The notes under the pieces are model-generated. The model was given only the letters and a program-made list of their open reading frames with translations, ran no database searches and was not told where the DNA came from. A stretch of 64,000 nt of DNA from Lacticaseibacillus rhamnosus (GTDB lineage: Bacteria > Bacillota > Bacilli > Lactobacillales > Lactobacillaceae): assembly GCF_900636965.1 (NCBI RefSeq), contig NZ_LR134331.1, positions 744,001-808,000 on the forward strand. The letters are read 5' to 3'. Positions 43,405 to 50,364 of the stretch are shown here, piece by piece (position 1 is the first letter of the stretch; each line of letters starts with the position of its first letter). The translations under genes and the position numbers were made by a program.

Positions 43405-44307
43405 TCAGGCATCCCGATCGCTTTCCGGTTTATCCAAAAAGACAGTTGCCAAAACCCCAATCACGAGACTGACAAGAACAGCCAATACAGCAGCCAGCGT
43501 ACCCGTAGTTGGCCAATAAGGAGCAATCCCTGTTTCAATCAGAATGACCACCGCCGCGGCGACAATGCCACAAACCGAGTAATAAACCTCAACCTCAAAA
43601 TGTTCTAGTAAATAACCCATTAGTTTGGCAATGGCAATGAGCCCGATCAACGCACCTACCATAAAAGGTACCAGTAAGGCGACAGATCCCATCGCAGACG
43701 TAAACCCGGCCCAATTACCGGCAACCAAAGCCCGAGCAGCATCACCTAACTGACTGACAGCATGGTAAACCGTGCCATATTGATCGATCACCATGAGCAT
43801 GACCGATCCGGAAATTCCGGGAATCGCCATTAATGATACGGCAAAGATACCTGAAAAGCCCATGATTGCGGCATCCTGCACGCTCGATAGTCGTTGAATG
43901 GCGATCAGGTTCTCCGGTTGGGTGCCGCCAAGCTTGGCTAATCCATAAATCGCAATAAATCCGCCAAGCACCAACAAAAGATACCACCATGAAAACGGCT
44001 TAAGAACCAGCTTGCGATAAATGAACGGTCCGATCCCCAGTACCAAGCCGATGAAAAAGCCGTAACTCGGTAATGGCCAGTGGGTCGTGATAACCAGAAC
44101 CGCTTTAGTAGACAAAAGGATCCCGACGATTGCGCCTAAGCCAACCGGGGTCAGAAAGCGTAAATTTTTGCGCGGATTGGCGCGAAAGTGATTAAGTGCA
44201 TTTAAGAGGCGATCATAAAGCCCAACCACAACCGCAAAGATACTGCCGGAAAGTCCGGGAATGACAAGTGCAATGCCGATAATGGCACCTTTGATAAAAT
44301 TAAGCAT
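43405..44307 (-). CDS. popT: DUF368 membrane protein (PopT-type undecaprenyl phosphate translocase)
   Basis: 300-residue polytopic membrane protein with about nine helices. Diagnostic motifs are the duplicated VIPGLSGS (GIALVIPGLSGSIFAVV) and AIPGISGS (SLMAIPGISGSVMLMV), typical of DUF368. Members of DUF368 were shown to recycle undecaprenyl phosphate to the inner leaflet for wall synthesis. The start at 44307 has AAGGAGAT upstream. It lies 51 bases downstream of the mscS gene on the same strand, so the two may be co-transcribed. Confidence 0.88.
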   Translation of the reverse strand: MLNFIKGAIIGIALVIPGLSGSIFAVVVGLYDRLLNALNHFRANPRKNLRFLTPVGLGAIVGILLSTKAVLVITTHWPLPSYGFFIGLVLGIGPFIYRKLVLKPFSWWYLLLVLGGFIAIYGLAKLGGTQPENLIAIQRLSSVQDAAIMGFSGIFAVSLMAIPGISGSVMLMVIDQYGTVYHAVSQLGDAARALVAGNWAGFTSAMGSVALLVPFMVGALIGLIAIAKLMGYLLEHFEVEVYYSVCGIVAAAVVILIETGIAPYWPTTGTLAAVLAVLVSLVIGVLATVFLDKPESDRDA

Positions 44308-44358
44308 GACATCTCCTTATAGATGGATTTATTAATAGACAAACACGGATAAGGTCGA

Positions 44359-45243
44359 TCATGAACCTGCTTGCAGATTCAGCGGCGGTGTAATGACATG
44401 AATGCCGGCAGATTTCAATGCGGCAATGTAGGCAGCCAGGAAAGTTCGTTGGAGGCTGACTTGTTCACCATTTTCGGCGTAGAACAGAACCTGATAGGTA
44501 AAAGTTCCGTTTTTTTCTTCAGTCAGGCCAAGGATATCCGGTCCATCCGTAATGGTTGAGAATTTCGGTACCAGATTGTGATTGACATGTTCAATCGTTC
44601 GGCGGACCAAATCAAGATCGGTCGTTGGGGCTAACGGCAATTTGATAAGTACCTGCATGTTGCTGCGCGAAAGGTTGCTAACAATCGTAATGTTGCGATT
44701 AGGAATAAAGTTAACCGTACCATCGTAGCTTTTTACTACAGTTGTGCGTAACCCTAGGCTAGTGACGGTTCCGGAAATCGTTCCTAGTTTAACCACATCA
44801 CCAACATCAAACTGGGCTTCTAACAAAATGAAGAAACCAGTTACGACATCATTGACGAAGCCCTGAGCGCCAAAGCCGATCGCCAACCCGGCAACACCAG
44901 CCCCGGCGAGCAACGTGCCAACAGGAACCCCTAATGTTGAGAGGATCGCGTAAAAATAAAAGAAGAGAACAAAGTAGAAAAAAAGATTTTTGGACAACGC
45001 GTGGATAGTTTTGACGCGTGTTCCTGATAACTTGGCGCGATGTTGGTAACTTTTAAAGGTGCGATTGATGGCAAATTGGCCTAAGCGGTAGAGCGCAAGA
45101 AACAGAATTGAGAAGAATAGCAACGAGAGCACTTTATCAATCAAAGTTCCGGCAATCTGGTCCCAATTTATTTTCGTAAAGTACCTTAACCAGACATTGG
45201 ATTGTCCAGTCACGGTCGCGGTTGTGAAGATCGTGCGAATCAC
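44359..45243 (-). CDS. mscS: Small-conductance mechanosensitive channel, MscS family
   Basis: 294-residue MscS-type channel. Helices at about residues 38-60 and 88-108, then the pore-lining TM3 with GTLLAGAGVAGLAIGFGAQGFVNDVV, followed by the beta domain (FDVGDVVKLGTISGTVTSLGLRTTVVKSYDGTVNFIPN) and a C-terminal alpha/beta domain. It relieves turgor on hypo-osmotic shock. The ATG at 45243 has GGAGGCC upstream. Upstream of the DUF368 gene in the same direction. Confidence 0.93.
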   Translation of the reverse strand: MIRTIFTTATVTGQSNVWLRYFTKINWDQIAGTLIDKVLSLLFFSILFLALYRLGQFAINRTFKSYQHRAKLSGTRVKTIHALSKNLFFYFVLFFYFYAILSTLGVPVGTLLAGAGVAGLAIGFGAQGFVNDVVTGFFILLEAQFDVGDVVKLGTISGTVTSLGLRTTVVKSYDGTVNFIPNRNITIVSNLSRSNMQVLIKLPLAPTTDLDLVRRTIEHVNHNLVPKFSTITDGPDILGLTEEKNGTFTYQVLFYAENGEQVSLQRTFLAAYIAALKSAGIHVITPPLNLQAGS

Positions 45244-45435
45244 GTGATGGCCTCCTTTGTATTAGCCTCATTTTATCAGAATCAGGGCTAGCTTGCTGGG
45301 GATTTGCCGCGTGTGAGGCAATTTTTAATGTTAGGCAGGGTTGTGGAGAAAGTGCGAGTGGCGAGTGTGGGGACGGATGGTTTCAATATGTGGTTGTAGG
45401 TGCAGAAAGCTACGTCTGAAATCGGCTTAGGATCT

Positions 45436-45898
45436 GAAACGCGTTTACGGGATCGGAAATCTGGAAATCTGCATGTAAGGACCTTGGATGTATTGACCAC
45501 AACCCGGTCACCACGCTCAAGGCCACTTATATTCTGGTTTACGCCCATAACGCGCTCGCCAGCCCAGAAACCTGCGTGTAAGGACCTTGAGACTAAATGG
45601 CCATAGCCCAGCCATTTAGTCTCAAGGCCACTTATATTCTGGTTTACGCCCATAACGCGCTCCCCGGCGCAGAAGTCTGCGTGTAAGGACCTTAAGCGCA
45701 ATGGCCAAAGCCCGGCCATCACGCTTAAGGCCACTTACACTCCGACTTCTAACCGCGCCGGCTCGCGCTCATGCTCTGAAACGCGTTCGCCAGCCCAGAA
45801 ACCTGCGTGTAAGGACCTTGAGACTAAATGGCCATAGCCCAGCCATTTAGTCTCAAGGCCACTTACACTCCGGTTTCTAACCGGGCTGGCTCACGCTC
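45436..45898 (+). repeat. Palindromic repeat array E (four units)
   Basis: Units at about 45436-45545 (decayed), 45548-45650 (outer right arm missing), 45653-45770 and 45779-45898. Units 2 and 4 carry a distinctive apex, CCTTGAGACTAAATGGC paired with GCCATTTAGTCTCAAGG, a perfect 17-base helix. Unit 3 has CCTTAAGCG / CGCTTAAGG and AGAAGTC / GACTTCT. Unit 4 has AGAAACC / GGTTTCT and CCAGCCC / GGGCTGG. The array stops 11 bases before the -35 of the DUF948 gene. Between 45244 and 45435 I see nothing else. Confidence 0.9.
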
Positions 45899-45908
45899 TT
45901 TAAATCTT

Positions 45909-45937
45909 TTGCACGCGTGTTGTGACGATGTTATGAT
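45909..45937 (+). promoter_or_regulatory. Promoter of the DUF948-ytxH genes
   Basis: TTGCAC (45909-45914) and TATGAT (45932-45937) with 17-base spacing, 38 bases before the start codon and just 3' of array E. Confidence 0.7.
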
Positions 45938-45974
45938 TAATGTAACCAACTGGTTTGAAATAGGAGGGTGTTGG

Positions 45975-46403
45975 ATGTCAGGTGGAGAGATTGCTTGGAT
46001 TATTGCGGCAACGGCTTTTTTGATTATTGCTTTGGCGATTGCCATCATTGCTGTTCGCGTTTCTGGCGTAACCAAAGAAGTTAAAGAAACCGTTGCTGAG
46101 ACGAATAAGACGTTGGATACGATCAACGGGGAGCTTGGCATTTTGACGAAAGAAGTTGAAGGCCTACTTGCCAAGAGCAATACCCTTCTTGAAGATGTAA
46201 ATGGCAAGGTGGCGGCGATTGATCCGGTCTTTACCGCGATTGGTGAACTTGGCGAAAGTGTTTCGGACTTGAACCAGTCAACGCGTCAGCTCACTCAGCG
46301 GGTCACGAATGGTGCAAAAAACGGGGCTAAGGCAACGGTTGCTGCACGAATGGGTGCCAAAGCATTTTCAATGTTGACCAAAAAGAAACATCAAAATGAA
46401 TAG
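45975..46403 (+). CDS. DUF948 family membrane protein (YtxG-like)
   Basis: 142-residue protein with one N-terminal membrane helix (residues 5-27, AWIIAATAFLIIALAIAIIAV) followed by a long heptad-type helical region (about 30-110), the DUF948 arrangement. The C-terminus is basic (KKKHQNE). The start at 45975 has AGGAGGG six bases upstream; the longer frame would run back through array E. Followed after 14 bases by a YtxH gene. In Bacillus ytxG-ytxH form a general-stress operon near ccpA, and ccpA is 3 kb downstream here. Confidence 0.87.
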   Translation: MSGGEIAWIIAATAFLIIALAIAIIAVRVSGVTKEVKETVAETNKTLDTINGELGILTKEVEGLLAKSNTLLEDVNGKVAAIDPVFTAIGELGESVSDLNQSTRQLTQRVTNGAKNGAKATVAARMGAKAFSMLTKKKHQNE

Positions 46404-46417
46404 CAGGGGGAAACATA

Positions 46418-46918
46418 ATGGCTAAAAAAGGACATTTTTTGCTTGGATTTGTATTTGGAGCTGCTAGCGCCTTGGCAACGACTTATTTATTGACACCGCA
46501 AACCAGTGATGAGTTGAAGCGGCGGGTTAAGCATGCGTCTGAGAACCTTGCTGATCGCGCGGTTGATTATTTCGATTACGCCAAAGAAGCAAGTGCTGAT
46601 TGGAAGCAAAGTGCAACGGATTTCGTAGATGAGATCAAGACGCGCGGTAACGATGCTGACGGGTCACAAGCCTTGGCTAATTATGATGCTGCAACCGAAC
46701 AATTACGCGATCAGCTGAACACGGCTAATGATACCGATACTTCAGCTGACTTTGATGACATCGTTCTTGATGGTAAAAGTGCGTTTGCGCAGGCGAAAGA
46801 CGATGATGAAGGTAGTGAAACCCGCACCGATGAAGTGCCTGAACCGACAAAACCGGTAACGATTAAAGAGGCATCAGCAGATTCGGCAGCGGCAGATTCT
46901 CAAGCAGCAGATAAGTAA
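46418..46918 (+). CDS. YtxH-like stress protein
   Basis: 166-residue protein with the YtxH N-terminus: a short hydrophobic helix (residues 6-24, HFLLGFVFGAASALATTYLL), the LLTPQTSDELKRRVK block, then amphipathic helix and a low-complexity acidic/Ala-rich tail (about 105-166). Probably membrane-attached. AGGGGG precedes the ATG. Co-transcribed with the DUF948 gene. Function unknown beyond stress association in Bacillus. Confidence 0.85.
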   Translation: MAKKGHFLLGFVFGAASALATTYLLTPQTSDELKRRVKHASENLADRAVDYFDYAKEASADWKQSATDFVDEIKTRGNDADGSQALANYDAATEQLRDQLNTANDTDTSADFDDIVLDGKSAFAQAKDDDEGSETRTDEVPEPTKPVTIKEASADSAAADSQAADK

Positions 46919-46942
46919 TTATCAGCTTTTTGATGATTAAAG

Positions 46943-46999
46943 ATGGCGGCAAACGAAAGGTAACTCCGTGTGAGTACCCTTCGCTTGTCGCTTTTCACA
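46943..46999 (+). terminator. Terminator after the ytxH-like gene
   Basis: GCAAACGAAAGGTAACTC pairs imperfectly with GAGTACCCTTCGCTTGTC, followed by GCTTTTC. The weak T-run makes this moderate. Confidence 0.5.
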
Positions 47000-47056
47000 T
47001 CGTAACGGTCAAGGCGAGCCGAATTGGCTATTTTGGTTAGAAATTGAGGGAGTAAC

Positions 47057-47590
47057 ATGTTAAACAGTGAACGTCAGGCGCATATCAAGGCTGCATTGAG
47101 TACGGCAGCTGAACCGCTTAGTGCATCGAGTTTTGCACGCCGATTTACGGTCAGTCGCCAAACGATCGTCGGGGATATTGCACTATTACGGGCACAAGGC
47201 GAACCCATTATCGCCACCCCAAGAGGCTATACGTTATCGCAACCAGCTGCACTTGAGTTTTTGGTTCCATGTAAGCATACCCCCGCCCAAACCGAGCAGG
47301 AGCTTCAATTGATTCTTGATAACGGTGGCTGGATTGAAGACGTTTTGGTTGAGCATCCGTTGTATGGCCAGTTACGCGGGCAATTGAATATTCGTACCGT
47401 TGCCGACATGAAACTGTTCTTGAGTCGGGTCGCGCGGTATCATGGCCATCTTTTATCAGAATTAACGGGCGGTATTCATTTGCACAGCATTAGTGTCAAG
47501 CAGAAAAGCGACATTGCGAAGATTAAAATGGCGCTTCATCAGGCGGGTATCTTATATGAGCAGCTGGAGGAAGCAGCGGATCAGGGATAA
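47057..47590 (+). CDS. niaR: Niacin-responsive repressor (HTH-3H protein)
   Basis: 177-residue transcription factor: N-terminal HTH_11 winged helix (residues about 5-60, LSASSFARRFTVSRQTIVGDIALLR) and a C-terminal 3H domain, with metal/ligand His residues in PCKHTPAQTEQEL, VEHPLYGQL and GGIHLHSISV. This is the NiaR/YrxA family, which represses niacin uptake and NAD biosynthesis when nicotinic acid is plentiful. The ribosome binding site is GAGGGAG. Single gene with a strong terminator downstream. Confidence 0.92.
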   Translation: MLNSERQAHIKAALSTAAEPLSASSFARRFTVSRQTIVGDIALLRAQGEPIIATPRGYTLSQPAALEFLVPCKHTPAQTEQELQLILDNGGWIEDVLVEHPLYGQLRGQLNIRTVADMKLFLSRVARYHGHLLSELTGGIHLHSISVKQKSDIAKIKMALHQAGILYEQLEEAADQG

Positions 47591-47640
47591 ATAGTTTAGT
47601 ATCTGAGCTTTTAGGCTGAAAGAAATTGGTGAGTGAATCT

Positions 47641-47690
47641 AAAAAAGGTTCTAGCAATGACTGAGCTTGTCATTGTTAGAACCTTTTTTA
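47641..47690. terminator. Bidirectional terminator, niaR / pepQ
   Basis: AAAAAAGGTTCTAGCAATGA and its near-perfect complement TCATTGTTAGAACCTTTTTT with a short loop: a long hairpin with A- and T-runs between convergent genes. Confidence 0.93.
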
Positions 47691-47743
47691 CTAGATTGAC
47701 ATGTAACCCTCGATTTCAAAAGCGCAACAATTAACGTCACAAG

Positions 47744-48847
47744 TTAACCATTAATGACCGTGAATTCCTTTGATGTGTGCGTAAATGGTTCGCAGCCGGT
47801 TTCCGTGACGTGGACACAGTCTTCAATGCGGACCCCCGCCACTCCCGGAACATAGATACCGGGTTCGATGGAGAAGCACATGCCGGGCTGCAAGATCATA
47901 TCATTGCCTTCCATGATGGACGGGAATTCGTGCGTCGACATACCGATGCCGTGGCCGAGCCGATGATTGAAGTACTCGCCATAGCCCGCTTTAGTAATGA
48001 TATCACGCGCAATTTTATCCAGTTCGGATGCTTTAAGTCCTGGCTTAACAGCGTCCATCGCGGTTAAATTAGCCTCAAGACAGATGTCAAAAATTTCCCG
48101 TGGCTTACCAGTGACTTGACCAAAAGCAACTGTGCGGGTCGCATCGGACATATACCCATGATTGTCGGTGCCCAGATCGAACAAAACCAATTCGTTAGGT
48201 GCGAGTTTTGTTCCCATCGGTTCGCCATGCGGGTTGGCAGCATCGACACCAGCTTGGACAATGGTGCCGAAGCTCATGTGCATGACGCCTTCTTTCATCA
48301 TGGCATAATCGATTTCAGCGGCGACTTCTTGTTCGGTTGCTCCGGCTTTAATGGCATTGAATCCTGCCTGAAATGCCCGGTCGGCTTGAGCACCAGCGGC
48401 TTCCATCTGCTTGATCTCTGAAGCGGTTTTGATCAGGCGCTGTTTTTCAATAAAACGAGAAGCATCAATCGGGAAGGTAGCGTCCGGGAACTGCTTCATG
48501 ATCGCTTCAAATTTGAAAACGGCGAGATTATCTTTTTCGATTGCCCATTTCGTTGGATTAGGGTTGACGGTTTTAATATGACTCGCCAGTTTTGCAAACG
48601 GGTCCTCGTGATCAAGATAACCGAATACCGGGTAGGCCCAGCCGGCTTTTTTGACTTCTTCGATGGTCAGTTGCGGTGTAAATAAGAAGGGATCGTGATC
48701 TGGAGCGACAATTAAAGCCGTAATCCGTTCTTCTGGATCTTGGAAGAATCCGGTGTAGTAGTTGATGTTGATCGGGTCGCTAATGTAAGCAAGATCAAGG
48801 CCCTCTTCACCGATCCAAGTCTGTAATGCTGCTAAATGTTCGTTCAT
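47744..48847 (-). CDS. pepQ: Xaa-Pro dipeptidase (prolidase)
   Basis: Cleaves dipeptides with C-terminal proline, part of casein peptide use. 367 residues, M24 pita-bread fold. Metal ligands: two Asp in LFDLGTDNHGYMSDATRT, His in HRLGHGIGMSTHE, Glu in CFSIEPGIYVPG and Glu in GVRIEDCVHV. The start at 48847 follows GAGGAGG; the frame to 48862 adds five residues over the ribosome binding site. Divergently transcribed from ccpA, the arrangement known from lactic acid bacteria. Confidence 0.96.
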   Translation of the reverse strand: MNEHLAALQTWIGEEGLDLAYISDPININYYTGFFQDPEERITALIVAPDHDPFLFTPQLTIEEVKKAGWAYPVFGYLDHEDPFAKLASHIKTVNPNPTKWAIEKDNLAVFKFEAIMKQFPDATFPIDASRFIEKQRLIKTASEIKQMEAAGAQADRAFQAGFNAIKAGATEQEVAAEIDYAMMKEGVMHMSFGTIVQAGVDAANPHGEPMGTKLAPNELVLFDLGTDNHGYMSDATRTVAFGQVTGKPREIFDICLEANLTAMDAVKPGLKASELDKIARDIITKAGYGEYFNHRLGHGIGMSTHEFPSIMEGNDMILQPGMCFSIEPGIYVPGVAGVRIEDCVHVTETGCEPFTHTSKEFTVING

Positions 48848-49201
48848 GATTTTCCTCCTCAAAGGACAAATGCAAAAGTAAACGTCAAAATGACATACCT
48901 GATTAAACAGCCACTGGGTAAGTCAGTTTCTTGACGATTCATCATGTCCTGTGGTGTGTTGAAAACAGTTGGTTCAGGTTACTCCTTAAAACTCGCTGCT
49001 AGCGGCTTAGCAAGCAACACAAACGCAACTTTACCCATCAGTATAACACGGAGAAAATGCTAAAACTTTCTGAAAAGCCTATTTGTGAAAATTTCATGGA
49101 AAAATCAGTAAAACGCTTGCATTGCCGTTCTGGTTCTGTTATTTTGGAATGTAAATAGAGGTTTCGTGAATTTTCATTTTCGCGACTAAGGAGAAAATAA
49201 A
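48848..49201. promoter_or_regulatory. Divergent pepQ-ccpA control region with a cre-like site
   Basis: The ccpA promoter is TTGCAT (49117-49122), 17 bases, TATTTT (49140-49145). Overlapping its -35 is AGTAAAACGCTTGCAT (49107-49122), which matches the catabolite-responsive element consensus WTGNAANCGNWNNCWW at all but the initial TG. This suggests autoregulation by CcpA and coordinated control of pepQ. No structured RNA or repeat was seen in the region. Confidence 0.55.
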
Positions 49202-50203
49202 GTGGAAAAACAAACAATTACAATTTATGATGTTGCCCGCGAAGCAAATGTGTCCATGGCAACGGTGTCACGAGTCGTTAACGGCAATCCAAATGTTAAA
49301 CCGGCTACGCGTAAAAAGGTTTTGGAAGTCATCGAGCGCCTTGACTATCGACCAAATGCAGTTGCCCGCGGCTTGGCTAGTAAGAAAACCACCACTGTCG
49401 GCGTTATCATTCCCGACGTGACCAACATGTTCTTTTCAAGTCTGGCGCGGGGGATTGACGATGTTGCTACCATGTACAAATACAACATCATTCTGGCCAA
49501 TTCGGATGAGAATAACCAAAAGGAAGTCTCGGTTCTCAACACCTTACTGGCGAAACAAGTCGATGGTTTGATCTTTATGGGGCACGAGTTGACGGATGCG
49601 ATTCGCGCCGAGTTTTCACGCAGCAAAACACCGGTTGTTTTGGCCGGGTCAATTGATCCTGACGAACAGGTAGGCAGCGTCAATATTGATTACGTGGCTG
49701 CGGTTGAAGAGGCGACCAGACAGTTGATTGAAAGCGGCAATAAGCGCGTCGCCTTGGCAACCGGTTCATTGACACATCCGATCAATGGTCAATTTCGCTT
49801 GAAAGGCTACAAGCAGGCACTTGAAAAAGCGGGTGTTGCTTACGATGAAAGCCTGATTTTTGAAAATGAACCAAGTTATCAGGCTGGGTTGGCCTTATTC
49901 GGTAAGTTGCAAAAGGTTGGCGCAACAGCTGTCATTGCCGGCGATGACGAATTGGCGGTTGGCATTTTGGATGGTGCGCTGGACAAAGGCGTTAAGGTCC
50001 CGGAAGACTTCGAAATTATTTCCAGTAACAATACGAAGCTGACGGAAATGACACGGCCACAGTTGACCTCCATTGATCAACCTTTGTATGACATTGGTGC
50101 GGTGGCGATGCGCTTGCTCACCAAGATGATGAATAAAGAAGAAATCGAAGAAAAGACCGTTATGCTAGGTTTTGATATTCTTAAGCGTGGTTCAACCAAG
50201 TAG
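49202..50203 (+). CDS. ccpA: Catabolite control protein A
   Basis: LacI-family master regulator of carbon catabolite control, acting with HPr-Ser46-P at cre sites. 333 residues: HTH and hinge helix (TITIYDVAREANVSMATVSRVVNG; RPNAVARGLASKKT), then the periplasmic-binding-like core (TTTVGVIIPDVTNMFFSSLARG). Starts with GTG at 49202 after AAGGAGAA. Divergent from pepQ, with a cre-like site over its own promoter. Confidence 0.97.
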   Translation: MEKQTITIYDVAREANVSMATVSRVVNGNPNVKPATRKKVLEVIERLDYRPNAVARGLASKKTTTVGVIIPDVTNMFFSSLARGIDDVATMYKYNIILANSDENNQKEVSVLNTLLAKQVDGLIFMGHELTDAIRAEFSRSKTPVVLAGSIDPDEQVGSVNIDYVAAVEEATRQLIESGNKRVALATGSLTHPINGQFRLKGYKQALEKAGVAYDESLIFENEPSYQAGLALFGKLQKVGATAVIAGDDELAVGILDGALDKGVKVPEDFEIISSNNTKLTEMTRPQLTSIDQPLYDIGAVAMRLLTKMMNKEEIEEKTVMLGFDILKRGSTK

Positions 50204-50252
50204 GCAGAAGTAACACGATATTCTGGCGGCATGCCAAGCAAGCATAGACGAT

Positions 50253-50300
50253 AAAAAGCAGATGAATCAGCGCATATATGGCGCGGTTCATCTGCTTTTT
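50253..50300. terminator. Bidirectional terminator, ccpA / class A PBP
   Basis: AAAAAGCAGATGAA / TTCATCTGCTTTTT arms with an inner CGC / GCG helix, between convergent genes. Confidence 0.93.
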
Positions 50301-50364
50301 GGTTTGTTGGTATGATAAAGATCAATGCTGCCATCCGCGCATTGCTTAGACGGTAGTTAATCAG

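Noticed and set aside
45436-45898. Arrays as a CRISPR locus
   Set aside because: Units are about 115-120 bp self-complementary palindromes without unique spacers, and no cas genes are present.
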